Shown in pieces: positions 17,746-26,468 of a stretch of DNA of 64,000 bases. The notes under the pieces were generated by a model. It did not search any database. It saw only the letters and a list, made by a program, of their open reading frames with translations, and was not told where the DNA came from. Origin of the DNA: Arcticibacterium sp964021845. Lineage in GTDB: Bacteria; Bacteroidota; Bacteroidia; Cytophagales; Spirosomataceae. The translations under genes and the position numbers were made by a program. The stretch lies in the NCBI RefSeq assembly GCF_964021845.1, contig NZ_CAXHZC010000002.1:558001-622000 (forward strand), written 5' to 3'. How positions within the stretch are numbered: position 1 is the first letter of the stretch; every line of letters starts with the position of its first letter.

Positions 17746-18534
17746 ATGAAAAATAAAAGTCTACTATTCCTCTTTTTAAGCATAATAATATTCTCTTGTA
17801 AAAAAGACAACTCAACTGAGCCGATAGACCAAGAACCTATAAGCCAGGAAGATGCAATTCAAAACGAAATCGATTTACTCCCTGAAATTACAGTCTCCGA
17901 AATAGAGCAAATTAATTTCACCAAAATGGATGTTGGATTAACTATAAACAATGTCACAAGCACTTATAATCTATTACTAGATTATGATGACAGCAATCGT
18001 TTAAAAAGTGTCTATATGGAGAATGACACGCTCTATTCTTACAACTATCAAGCTGACCGAGTTAATGTTCTTGAAAATGGAATAAGCAAAACTATTTACC
18101 TTAACGACGATGGTATTGCGAGACAAGAACAAGGACTCACAAATGAATTCAAATACTATTTTAAAAATGATTATTTATTAAAAACAACAGAAGTTTCAAG
18201 ATATAATATGGAATACTCTACCGATGGAAACTTGATTCATTATCAAAATGGCTCTCTCACGGCAGACTATACGTATATTGACTCTACTACTAACAACATT
18301 AGACAAGAAATTTTAACACCACTTACCTTCCATTGGTCTTTTAGAGATAAATATTTAGGAAACTTTAGTACGAACCTTTTGAAAACTGCCGTATTTCACG
18401 ACGAAGATTTGGACTATGACTACACGCTAGCTTTCTCTTATGAATACGACGAGTTAGAAAGAGTGTCTAAGGTTATTATTAATCGCCAAGCTGAGCCGGA
18501 ATCATCTTTAATAGAGTATAAGCTCTCTTATTAG
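17746..18534 (+). CDS. Lipoprotein of unknown function
   Basis: A 262-residue protein with a signal peptide ending in a lipobox (IIIFSC, Cys about residue 18) followed by KKDN. The mature part contains YD-like strands such as LLDYDDSNRLKSVYMENDTLYSYNY and FSYEYDELERVSKV, giving a beta-rich repeat-like sheet often seen in small Bacteroidota lipoproteins. I do not recognise a named function. It has its own ATG 73 bp after the MFS gene, and may or may not share that transcript. It is probably tethered to a membrane on the periplasmic side. Confidence 0.65.
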   Translation: MKNKSLLFLFLSIIIFSCKKDNSTEPIDQEPISQEDAIQNEIDLLPEITVSEIEQINFTKMDVGLTINNVTSTYNLLLDYDDSNRLKSVYMENDTLYSYNYQADRVNVLENGISKTIYLNDDGIARQEQGLTNEFKYYFKNDYLLKTTEVSRYNMEYSTDGNLIHYQNGSLTADYTYIDSTTNNIRQEILTPLTFHWSFRDKYLGNFSTNLLKTAVFHDEDLDYDYTLAFSYEYDELERVSKVIINRQAEPESSLIEYKLSY

Positions 18535-18655
18535 ACATTGATATAGTCCTACTAAAAGCCGTTGGTACTCATAAAGTGACTCTTCATAAAGAATAAGTAC
18601 AAATCACGAACCATTTTCTTTCCAAAAGGATTTTATGAGTCAAAGATTCTTATAA

Positions 18656-19681
18656 ATGAAAATTCTAGTTACAGGGGCGGCGGGTTTTATCGGACTTCAT
18701 CTTATAAAAAAACTAATAAGTGAAGGGCATGAGGTAGTGGGTTTTGACAGTATAAACAAGTACTATTCTACTAAACTCAAATTTGACAGACTGGCTGAAA
18801 ATGGAATTTCTGCAAATGAAGATTTACCCTTAAATAGCATTGTCAATTCTTCCAAATATCCGAATTATACATTTATTAAAGGTGACCTCTTAGACAGCGA
18901 GAAACTGGAACATCTTTTTGAAAAAGAAAAGTTTGAGGTAGTTATAAATCTGGCAGCACAAACTGGCGTAAGATATAGCATAGAAAACCCAAGAACCTAT
19001 ATCAAAAACAATGTTGATGCTTTTTTGAATGTATTAGAAGCCTGCAAAAAATATCCTGTTAAGCACTTAATTTATGCTTCTAGTTCTTCGGTTTATGGTA
19101 ATAATGCCAAGATTCCGTTTTCGGTAGAAGACAAAGTAGACCATCCAGTAAGTATATACGCCGCTTCAAAAAAGAGTAATGAACTAATGGCTCATTCCTA
19201 CAGCCATTTGTACCAAATACCTACTACTGGTTTAAGATTTTTTACCGTTTATGGCCCATGGGGAAGACCAGACATGGCTCCTACGCTTTTTGCAGACGCC
19301 ATGACCAACGGACGCTCCATCAAAGTATTTAATAATGGCGAAATGGAAAGAGATTTCACTTACGTGGGCGACATAGTAGAAGGAATCTCTAGACTATGTA
19401 TAAAAGCACCAGTTTCCGAAAATAATGAGCCGCCTTACACGCTCCATAATATAGGAAACAGCCAGCCAATTAAATTATTAGACTTCATTCATGAACTAGA
19501 AGAGAACCTTGGAATAGAAAGTAAAAAAGACATGATGCCTATGCAGCCAGGCGATGTCAAAAGAACTTATGCCGACATTTCAAGTTTAGAAAAAGCTATT
19601 GAATACACCCCAAACACCTCTCTAAAAAATGGTGTTAAGCATTTTGCAGATTGGTTTAAAACCTACAATGCTAAAGCTTAA
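18656..19681 (+). CDS. NAD-dependent nucleotide-sugar epimerase, probable UDP-glucuronate 4-epimerase
   Basis: The 341-residue extended short-chain dehydrogenase has the NAD motif TGAAGFIG (6-13), INLAAQTGVRYS near 100, the catalytic SSSSVYG and YAASKKSNEL (Tyr-x-x-x-Lys) motifs near 143 and 171, and RFFTVYGPWGRPDMA near 198. This last stretch and the KYYS segment near 37 are typical of the UDP-glucuronate 4-epimerase branch, which makes UDP-galacturonate. It converges with the GT39 gene (5-bp gap). Together with the neighbouring GT39, GT2 and PF03706-like genes it suggests supply of an acidic sugar for a surface glycan. The exact sugar is inferred. Confidence 0.82.
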   Translation: MKILVTGAAGFIGLHLIKKLISEGHEVVGFDSINKYYSTKLKFDRLAENGISANEDLPLNSIVNSSKYPNYTFIKGDLLDSEKLEHLFEKEKFEVVINLAAQTGVRYSIENPRTYIKNNVDAFLNVLEACKKYPVKHLIYASSSSVYGNNAKIPFSVEDKVDHPVSIYAASKKSNELMAHSYSHLYQIPTTGLRFFTVYGPWGRPDMAPTLFADAMTNGRSIKVFNNGEMERDFTYVGDIVEGISRLCIKAPVSENNEPPYTLHNIGNSQPIKLLDFIHELEENLGIESKKDMMPMQPGDVKRTYADISSLEKAIEYTPNTSLKNGVKHFADWFKTYNAKA

Positions 19682-19686
19682 TCATA

Positions 19687-21360
19687 TTATTTCACCTGAA
19701 CCAAGTAAGCCGACTCTAAAACTGATGTTCTGTTATTAGGATTTAAAAAATCAATCCGCGGCTTGGATACTCTAAAGTGTTTGAAATGAAATTTCTTATT
19801 CCATTTTATCTCAGCACCTTCTACCGCTTCTAAATCTTCTCCATAGAAAAACAGCCATTGTCCAGGTTTCACGGTTTCTTTAACTTCATCCAAAGGAATT
19901 CTAGGTGTATTTCTTTCCGTATAAAAGTCTAAAGACCAACTATATTTCCCAAAAAGCAGAAAAACATCTTGGGTAGGAATGCCTTCTTCTTCAATAACTT
20001 CCGCAGCTTGAATTCCGGCTTGAAAGGGCATAATGTTTGGGTAATAATGCGTGCTTAAACAGAAATTTATAATGGCCACATAAGAGACTGAAACAAAGAT
20101 TATTTTTCGCCAAAGCTCCATCTTCTCTTTAATAATAAAAACAAGTACTACAGTGAAAAGCCCAAGAACTCCAAGTAAAATGGGCGAAGGCACGCCAAAA
20201 GCCCAAAAGGTAAGATAAAGAACGCCTCCCGCTATGAGCGTCAAAGAAACATACTGCACTATCAATATTGTTTTCAATGTTTTCAGGCTATTCCTATCTT
20301 TTAGATTGATAAGAAAACCCGCCACCAAAACCGACAAAATAGGCAATAGACTGTTCAAATAATGCGGCAATTTGAATTTAGAAGTACTTATAACAAACAA
20401 GACAATTATTACTCCGACAGAAGTCAGAACCTCTAAACCCTTTTCATACTTTAATCTGTTTTTGACCAAAGATTTTATTCTGTCAAAAAAGGCAAGATAA
20501 ACAATGAATGACCAAGGAATAAAAGCCCAAAGGAGGTTATGAAAAAAGAAAAGGTAATCAGGGTTATTTTCTCCAAAACCTTTGGCGGTAAGCCTATTGA
20601 AATTTTGGTCCCAGAGTATAAATTTAACACCTGAAACATTTCTTTGACCCTCAATAACTAATTCTGGATGTAAATCATACTGCACATAATAGGCATAAAC
20701 TACAGGTAATATTCCCAAACCGAAAACCACCAAACCTAAAAGCGATTTCCAGCTAAAAAAGGCCGACCATTTTCTGGCATAAGCCATATAGGCCAATAAA
20801 ACCACACCTGTAATAAAAACACTCAAATGCCCTTTGCACGAAAAAGCAATAGCAGCAGCAAAAGCACCCACCACCAAATATTTAAGCTGAGAGGTATGAA
20901 TATACCTGACTAACTGCCAAACACTCCAAATAGAAGCACCTGTCAAAACAGCATCTGTACGGACGTCATGATTTGCCAAAATAATGGCATAAGTAGAAAG
21001 AAAAATCAATGGAGCTATTTGAGCGGCATGTTCTCCATAAAACTCTTTAGCTAATTTATAACATGAATAAGCACCAATAGCCGTAAACAAAATAGCAGGT
21101 AAACGGTAAGCAATATGTGAAATACCGAAAATTTTGAATGAAATGGCTGAAAGCCAAAAGTGCATGTGCGGCTTATCTAAATAAGGAATCCCACCCTTAA
21201 AGAGGTGTAGAAAATCATTATCTAGGTATATTTGCATGGCCATAGTGGCATGCTGGGCAGAGTCATTTTCCATTAAAGGAATAAACAAGCCCACCAAGTA
21301 TACCGCGGCCAGTAAAAAGTACAGAAGATTATAATTGTCTTTAGAAGTAATACTCTTCAT
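19687..21360 (-). CDS. GT39-family glycosyltransferase (ArnT/PMT-like, polyprenyl-phosphate-sugar dependent)
   Basis: A 557-residue polytopic membrane protein with about 11-13 membrane segments and a C-terminal soluble tail. After the first segment it carries the acidic motif ENDSAQHA (about 31-38), and LDKPHMHFWLSAI near 61 matches the second conserved luminal loop of the ArnT/RgtB-like GT-C family. Such enzymes take a sugar from polyprenyl phosphate and transfer it to lipid A, core sugar or protein on the periplasmic side. The matching sugar-phosphate synthase (GT2) is the divergent neighbour at 21486. The acceptor is unknown. Confidence 0.85.
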   Translation of the reverse strand: MKSITSKDNYNLLYFLLAAVYLVGLFIPLMENDSAQHATMAMQIYLDNDFLHLFKGGIPYLDKPHMHFWLSAISFKIFGISHIAYRLPAILFTAIGAYSCYKLAKEFYGEHAAQIAPLIFLSTYAIILANHDVRTDAVLTGASIWSVWQLVRYIHTSQLKYLVVGAFAAAIAFSCKGHLSVFITGVVLLAYMAYARKWSAFFSWKSLLGLVVFGLGILPVVYAYYVQYDLHPELVIEGQRNVSGVKFILWDQNFNRLTAKGFGENNPDYLFFFHNLLWAFIPWSFIVYLAFFDRIKSLVKNRLKYEKGLEVLTSVGVIIVLFVISTSKFKLPHYLNSLLPILSVLVAGFLINLKDRNSLKTLKTILIVQYVSLTLIAGGVLYLTFWAFGVPSPILLGVLGLFTVVLVFIIKEKMELWRKIIFVSVSYVAIINFCLSTHYYPNIMPFQAGIQAAEVIEEEGIPTQDVFLLFGKYSWSLDFYTERNTPRIPLDEVKETVKPGQWLFFYGEDLEAVEGAEIKWNKKFHFKHFRVSKPRIDFLNPNNRTSVLESAYLVQVK

Positions 21361-21485
21361 TTTTTGTCAGATTAGTCTTAAAAGGGCAAATATTAAGATG
21401 AATTTGAAAGTAAATTATTTCTCTATTCCGAGTGTAAAATTAAATATTAAAAAGAGCATCTAAAGCTAGCCAATAACATATTTTC

Positions 21486-22427
21486 ATGAATAAATCTCCC
21501 AAACTATCCATTGTAATTCCTGTTTTTAACGAAGAGGGAAACAACGCTTTACTATGCGAAGCCATAGGGAAAGAACTTAGTGCCTACGAATATGAAATCA
21601 TTTTTGTGGACGACTTCTCTACCGATGGCACAAGAGAAGAAATAAAAGGATTCAAAAACCCAAATGTGGTGCTGATAGAGCTTAAAAGAAACTACGGGCA
21701 AAGTTCTGCACTAGCCGCAGGAATAGAATATGCCACTGGTGATTATGTAATCACGATGGACGGTGACATGCAAAACGACCCTTCTGACATTACCATGATG
21801 CTGAATAAAGCTATCAATGAAGAATGGGACATGGTGACAGGACAAAGGCAGAAAAGACAGGATAACTTCCTAAGAACACTGCCAAGCAAAATTGCCAATT
21901 ACATTATTAGAAAAGCCACCAAATTTCATATTACAGATGCCGGCTGTGCCCTAAAAGTGATGACTGCCGAAACCGCCAAGAGTGTTCCACTTTATGGCGA
22001 ACTTCATCGGTTTATAGCTCTAAATGCTCATATAGAAGGTGCTAGAATTACGGAAGTTCCTGTAAAACATCATGCTCGTCAGTTTGGGGTTTCAAAATAC
22101 GGATTGGGAAGAACCTTCAAGGTTATAAATGATGTACTGCTTATTCTTTTCCAACAGAAATACATGCAGAAACCGCTGCACTTTTTTGGTAATTTGGGAA
22201 TGACATTCTTTGGAATTGGTGCCTTGATAAACTTTTACCTACTTGTGGTTAAACTGATGGGAGAAGACATTGGCGGCCGACCATTACTTATTCTTGGAGT
22301 GCTATTAGTGTTGGTGGGTATTCAGTTTTTCACCATCGGTATAGTGTCTGATTTGCTGATGAAAACCTATTACGAGTCGCAGGATAAAAAACCATATAAC
22401 ATTAGAAAAGTCTCCACTTTTGAATAA
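21486..22427 (+). CDS. GT2 polyprenyl-phosphate glycosyltransferase (ArnC/GtrB/DPM1-like)
   Basis: The 313-residue protein begins with the GT-A opening SIVIPVFNEEGN, followed by VDDFSTDGT near 39 and MDGDMQNDP near 95 (the metal-binding DxD region). Two C-terminal membrane segments (about 231-255 and 265-290) are typical of enzymes that load a sugar onto undecaprenyl phosphate at the inner face of the membrane. It is divergent from the GT39 gene that would use such a donor, and its end overlaps the next gene by 8 bp. The sugar could be a uronic acid, given the nearby epimerase; that is an inference. Confidence 0.87.
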   Translation: MNKSPKLSIVIPVFNEEGNNALLCEAIGKELSAYEYEIIFVDDFSTDGTREEIKGFKNPNVVLIELKRNYGQSSALAAGIEYATGDYVITMDGDMQNDPSDITMMLNKAINEEWDMVTGQRQKRQDNFLRTLPSKIANYIIRKATKFHITDAGCALKVMTAETAKSVPLYGELHRFIALNAHIEGARITEVPVKHHARQFGVSKYGLGRTFKVINDVLLILFQQKYMQKPLHFFGNLGMTFFGIGALINFYLLVVKLMGEDIGGRPLLILGVLLVLVGIQFFTIGIVSDLLMKTYYESQDKKPYNIRKVSTFE

Positions 22428-23277
22428 GAAATCACTTATAACGGCTCTTAAGATTTTATTTACGTTGGTGCTGCTGTATGTGGTATTCACCAAAATTGAA
22501 TTTGAAAAAATTAAGTCTGTATTGGCAGATGCACAGATACTCCCGCTAGTTTTAGCGGGAGTATTGCTTTTTCTTTCTCAATGGGTTTCGGCAGAAAGGC
22601 TTCGTTATTTACTTTCAAAAAATACTTTCAATATCTCTAAAGCCAGCAATTACGCCCTGTATTTGCTCGGGATGTTTTATAATTTCTTTATTCCGGGCGG
22701 AATAGGTGGCGATGCTTACAAGGTCTATGCCATGCACAAAAAGTTTGGCTGGTCGGCAAAAAAACTAACTTCCGTACTCTTTATAGACCGTCTTACGGGT
22801 TTGGCCGCCATAGGAGTTTTGACTTGCCTGCTGGCTCTGAGCCTGCCACTATTTCAAACCATGCCTTTAGCGGCACTCCTTATTATTGCCATACCAGTAG
22901 GTTTGGCTTTATTCTATCTTATTATCAAAAGGTTTTTCGCGTCTTTCAAAGACATATTATTACGCCCTTTACTTCTTTCACTCCTCATTCAGGCTTTACA
23001 GGTTTTAAGTTTGATAGCCTTACTCTACAGTATTTCTGAACCTACCGATAGCATTGTTTACGCTGTTGTTTTTTTGGTTTCTTCGGCACTTTCTATCTTC
23101 TCTTTCTCTGGCATTGGTATTAGAGAACTCATCTTTTACCAAGCTGCCGTATTCTTTGCTTTTGATAGTACACTGGCCGTTACAGTAGGTTTCCTTTTCT
23201 CTTTTATTACGGCGGTTATCTCCCTTTTTGGTATCATTTATCATATCAAAAAGCCAGAATTAAAACTGGAAGATTAA
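22420..23277 (+). CDS. PF03706-type integral membrane protein (LPG synthase TM/AglD-like, flippase candidate)
   Basis: A 285-residue protein with about eight membrane segments and family marks such as FFIPGGIGGDAYKVYAMHKKFG (near 86), VLFIDRLTGL near 123 and FSGIGIRELIFYQAAV near 228. The start is TTG at 22420, overlapping the GT2 stop; no ATG gives a complete N-terminus. Members of this family lie near glycosyltransferases and have been suggested to move or modify lipid-linked sugars. Translational coupling to GT2 suggests a role with the polyprenyl-phosphate sugar. A strong hairpin followed by T-rich sequence lies inside the gene at 22537-22564. Confidence 0.8.
   Translation: MNKKSLITALKILFTLVLLYVVFTKIEFEKIKSVLADAQILPLVLAGVLLFLSQWVSAERLRYLLSKNTFNISKASNYALYLLGMFYNFFIPGGIGGDAYKVYAMHKKFGWSAKKLTSVLFIDRLTGLAAIGVLTCLLALSLPLFQTMPLAALLIIAIPVGLALFYLIIKRFFASFKDILLRPLLLSLLIQALQVLSLIALLYSISEPTDSIVYAVVFLVSSALSIFSFSGIGIRELIFYQAAVFFAFDSTLAVTVGFLFSFITAVISLFGIIYHIKKPELKLED
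22537..22576 (+). promoter_or_regulatory. Intragenic perfect 12-bp hairpin with T-rich tail (possible attenuator)
   Basis: ATACTCCCGCTA, GTTT loop, TAGCGGGAGTAT form a perfect stem at 22537-22564, followed by TGCTTTTTCTTT. It looks like a Rho-independent terminator but lies about 120 bp inside the PF03706 coding region. It may attenuate transcription of the distal gene or be coincidental coding. Confidence 0.45.
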
Positions 23278-23323
23278 TTTCATTTTTTTGTACATTGTTG
23301 CATTGAAATAAAATGCAAGCCAA

Positions 23324-24067
23324 ATGAAATTCCTTTCGCTAATCCTTATAGCCTCCTCTTTGCTGTCTCAAGCTCAAGTTTTACCGGTTACTTCACTTTT
23401 TAACGGAAGCGACTTAGATGGCTGGTACATGATATCGCAAGACGATTCTCCTGGCGAAGACTATTTTGGTGTAAAAGATAATGCCATACACGCATATCCT
23501 AACCAACAGGCAAACAGCAAACAGCCATTTGCGGCTATTATCACAGAAAAGGAGTATGAAAACTACATTTTAAAACTAGAGTATAAATGGGGTGACAAGA
23601 AATTTGCTCCCAGAGAAAACGATGTAAGAGACGCTGGTGTGCTATTTCACATTTTTGGCAAGAGAGAAATATGGCCATCGGGCATAGAATGTCAAATACA
23701 GGAAGGTGACAGCGGCGATTTATGGATAATAAAGGCCAGAGCCAGCTCTAAAGTAGATGGCAACGGAAACAATAACTATAGTCCGAAAGGCAAGCTTATA
23801 ACCAAGGGGGAAAAAGATACTTATAGCCGTATATCACGAATAAACTCATGGGAGCACACAGGCTGGAATAACGTAATGGTGACCGTAGACGGCAATAATG
23901 CCAAATTTTTCATCAACGGAAAATTAGTTAACGAAGCCATTAATATGCAGCGTTACGACGAAAGCACCAAAACTTGGGTACCGCTCACCAAAGGCCAGAT
24001 TCTTCTTCAAGCTGAAGGCTCAGAAGTGTTTTATAGAAACATCACGATACAAGACCTAAAGAAGTAA
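23324..24067 (+). CDS. Exported DUF1080 (3-keto-disaccharide hydrolase-like) protein
   Basis: A 247-residue protein with an N-terminal signal peptide (cleavage near SQAQ) and a concanavalin-like beta-sandwich of the PF06439/DUF1080 family. The marks are SLFNGSDLDGWYM near 24, EKEYENYILKLEYKWG near 78, DAGVLFHI near 104, and QILLQAEGSEVFYRNITI near the C-terminus. Family members act on 3-keto-glycosides in the periplasm, so a role downstream of GMC-type sugar dehydrogenases such as those at 12335-15904 is possible. It begins 46 bp after the PF03706 gene and ends at a hairpin. Confidence 0.82.
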   Translation: MKFLSLILIASSLLSQAQVLPVTSLFNGSDLDGWYMISQDDSPGEDYFGVKDNAIHAYPNQQANSKQPFAAIITEKEYENYILKLEYKWGDKKFAPRENDVRDAGVLFHIFGKREIWPSGIECQIQEGDSGDLWIIKARASSKVDGNGNNNYSPKGKLITKGEKDTYSRISRINSWEHTGWNNVMVTVDGNNAKFFINGKLVNEAINMQRYDESTKTWVPLTKGQILLQAEGSEVFYRNITIQDLKK

Positions 24068-24077
24068 ACCCACAAAA

Positions 24078-24098
24078 AAGAAGCCTCTCGGCTTCTTC
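24078..24098 (+). terminator. Terminator after the DUF1080 gene
   Basis: AAGAAGCC, TCTC loop, GGCTTCTT form an 8-bp perfect stem 10 bp after the stop. The T-tract is short (part of the stem plus TTCC), so termination may be weak. Confidence 0.65.
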
Positions 24099-24294
24099 CT
24101 GCAGATTTAATAAAAGGGGAAGTGACTACAAAAGCACGTAAGCCTTCCCAGAAAGCTTATGGCTCTCCTTGACGATTCAACAAAACTGTTCCGTTTTCTT
24201 TTCGCATGAATTTGAGGTGGTTTGGGGAAAGGTGGGGATTAACTTTCGGGTCAATATTACCTTCTCTATCAATTCCAATTTTCTATATTTACAT

Positions 24295-25005
24295 ATGAAT
24301 GAAAATCAGTTACTAGAAGCCATAACGAAATATTTCAAAGAAGTCATCTTTGAAAACCACAAAAACAATGTATTAAAAAACCACACGAAACTAAGTTCTT
24401 ATCAAATTAATCCAATTCTTGTAAAATACTTATCTAAAATTCTTGAAGACAACTTTACTCCATTAGGTATAGCAAAGGCTTTATATTACCCCAGAGTTTT
24501 AGGGACGTCAATTTCTACCTCTTTTGGAACAAGAATTCAGAAAATGTTTGTTGAACTGAATCTAGCAAAAGGTTCACTTATTCCAGAAATGGACATTGAA
24601 TTTGTCGACAAAGTCGATAATCGAAAAAAATATTGTCAACTTAAGTCTGGACCAAATACTATTAACGCAGGAGACGTTGGCCCGTTAATTCGAAAATTCT
24701 CAAAAGTTTCAAATCTTGCCAGAACAAATACAATGAGTCTAAATAACTCAGACTTAATTCTTGGAGTTTTATATGGAGAACAGAGTCAACTGAGCCAACA
24801 TTATAAAAAGATTGATGCTACATATCCTGTATATATAGGCACTGAGTTTTGGCATAGAATAACTGGCTACTCTGACTTTTACGCCAAACTTGTCTCAATT
24901 TTAGATAAAATGATCCTCGAACTAGATACTGAGAATTTCTTTGAAGAAGGCTGTCAAAAACTTGCGGTAGAAATCGAAGCTTCGACACTTTTTGATTTTG
25001 AGTAA
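24295..25005 (+). CDS. Type II restriction endonuclease, PmeII-like
   Basis: Starting at ATG 24295 the protein is 236 residues, the expected size for this family; the frame is open 42 codons further up, but that extra N-terminus looks non-coding. Family-like features are GIAKALYYPRVLGTSISTSFG (about 56-76) and the probable PD-(D/E)xK core MDIEF-VD (near 100) followed by KKYCQLKSGPNTINAGD, with Asp and Gln-x-Lys as candidate catalytic residues. Near the end, YPVYIGTEFWHRITG is also typical. The last 52 bp overlap the end of the methyltransferase on the other strand, which is the expected protective partner. The recognition site cannot be read. Confidence 0.78.
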   Translation: MNENQLLEAITKYFKEVIFENHKNNVLKNHTKLSSYQINPILVKYLSKILEDNFTPLGIAKALYYPRVLGTSISTSFGTRIQKMFVELNLAKGSLIPEMDIEFVDKVDNRKKYCQLKSGPNTINAGDVGPLIRKFSKVSNLARTNTMSLNNSDLILGVLYGEQSQLSQHYKKIDATYPVYIGTEFWHRITGYSDFYAKLVSILDKMILELDTENFFEEGCQKLAVEIEASTLFDFE

Positions 25006-26240
25006 TAAGCATTCAAAAACTTAATAATAGAAAAGCCTATCTCCTTTCCGAGGTTGCAAGGCACTGCGTTCCCTATTTGTTTGTATTGCTGAGAAACCGC
25101 ACCTGCAAATTTCCAATCGTCTGGAAAGGTTTGAATTCTTGCATATTCCCTCACCGTAAAAGGTCTTGTTTCTTCTGGGTGACATCGCTCTGTTTGTTTT
25201 TGAGCAGGACTACAAGTAAGTGTTAAACATGGTTCATCCCAACCAATTCTTCTTGCCATTCCTGTTTTACCGCCTCCTAAATAGAAGCTCTTTTGCATGT
25301 ATTCTTTTTGCAAATCAAGCGGCAAATCTCTCCAATAACCCTTCTGAGGAATTAAATCAAGAATTTTCTTTTTATGCTCTGGATATTTTGTACCAGGAGA
25401 ATCTGGCACATCAGAATTATATAATTCTCCTTTTTTTAAGGCATCACTTAAATTATAAATCTTTTCGCTTGGCAGCGGATAAGCATATTCTAAATCAATA
25501 TCTTTTCTGACACCCACCAAAATCAAACGTTCTCGCTTTTGAGGAACATTATAGTGAATGGCCTTCAACACTCTCACAGGGCTTACCACATTATATCCGA
25601 TTTCGTCCAAAATAGAAATCATCCCTTCTAAGGTTTTGCCCTTTTCGTGCGAAAGTAAACCGCGAACATTCTCTCCAATACAGATAGCAGGTTTAGTCTC
25701 CTGAACTACTCTGGCAAACTCATAAAACAAAGTCCCTCTGGCATCATCAAGACCTAATTTTTTCCCTGCATAGCTAAAAGCCTGACATGGAAAACCGCCA
25801 GTAACTACATCAACTTTGTTTTCTAAATCTTTGAAATCGAAATTCTTGATATCGCCTTCTAAAACATTCCAGTTTGGTCTGTTTTGACGTAAAGTCTGGC
25901 AAGCCCATTTGTCTATTTCATTAAGTGCTACGCACTTTAAACCAGCCTGCTCCATACCTATAGCCAAGCCACCTGCTCCTGCAAACAATTCTAAAACAGA
26001 ATAATTATGCTGTGTTTCTTCAAAATTATCTAATCTGTCACCTGCATTTACATAGTTTCTAAACTCAGGAAAAAGCTCTAAAGACTCTCTTTTATAGACC
26101 CGATAATTACTCATAGGCTCCCGAGCAGCAGTCAATTTGCCCTCTCTGTCCCAACGACGTAAAGTTTCGGTATTTTTGCCAAGAATTTCAGCAACTTCAG
26201 AAATAGAATAGTAATCACTCATAACCAACTTATACAACAT
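24954..26240 (-). CDS. DNA (cytosine-5) methyltransferase with N-terminal MerR-like HTH
   Basis: The frame gives 428 residues from 26240; ATG at 26222 (MSDYYSISEV) is the likelier start and gives 422. Residues about 8-55 form a MerR-like helix-turn-helix (YSISEVAEILGKNTETLRRW). The rest has ordered m5C motifs: I ELFAGAGGLAIG, IV GGFPCQAFS (catalytic Cys), VI GENVRGLL, VIII QKRERLILVG, IX REYARIQTFPDDW and X QIGNAVP. The target-recognition region between VIII and IX is short. It methylates the recognition site of the converging PmeII-like nuclease, with which it shares 52 bp at the 3' ends. The HTH may allow self-regulation. Confidence 0.9.
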   Translation of the reverse strand: MLYKLVMSDYYSISEVAEILGKNTETLRRWDREGKLTAAREPMSNYRVYKRESLELFPEFRNYVNAGDRLDNFEETQHNYSVLELFAGAGGLAIGMEQAGLKCVALNEIDKWACQTLRQNRPNWNVLEGDIKNFDFKDLENKVDVVTGGFPCQAFSYAGKKLGLDDARGTLFYEFARVVQETKPAICIGENVRGLLSHEKGKTLEGMISILDEIGYNVVSPVRVLKAIHYNVPQKRERLILVGVRKDIDLEYAYPLPSEKIYNLSDALKKGELYNSDVPDSPGTKYPEHKKKILDLIPQKGYWRDLPLDLQKEYMQKSFYLGGGKTGMARRIGWDEPCLTLTCSPAQKQTERCHPEETRPFTVREYARIQTFPDDWKFAGAVSQQYKQIGNAVPCNLGKEIGFSIIKFLNAYYSKSKSVEASISTASF

Positions 26241-26468
26241 TATACATGGTTACAAACTTAACGGTAATGTTTCGATTTTTCTGCTTAAATTTTTAGCAAT
26301 AGGGAATATACCTCGTCTTGACCAAAAGCATATTCTTTAACAAATTGGCAATTAGCGTATAAAACATTCTCATTTTTTATTCAACAGGAAAAGACACGCT
26401 CAATTTACATTTTGTTTCTATATTCACTTAGAATATAAATAGCAACACAATTTTATCCGTAGGAACTA
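26241..26468. other. Divergent promoter region between methyltransferase and HNH genes
   Basis: This 228-bp AT-rich gap must hold the promoters of both divergent genes. No exact TAnnTTTG box or clear operator palindrome was identified. Confidence 0.4.
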
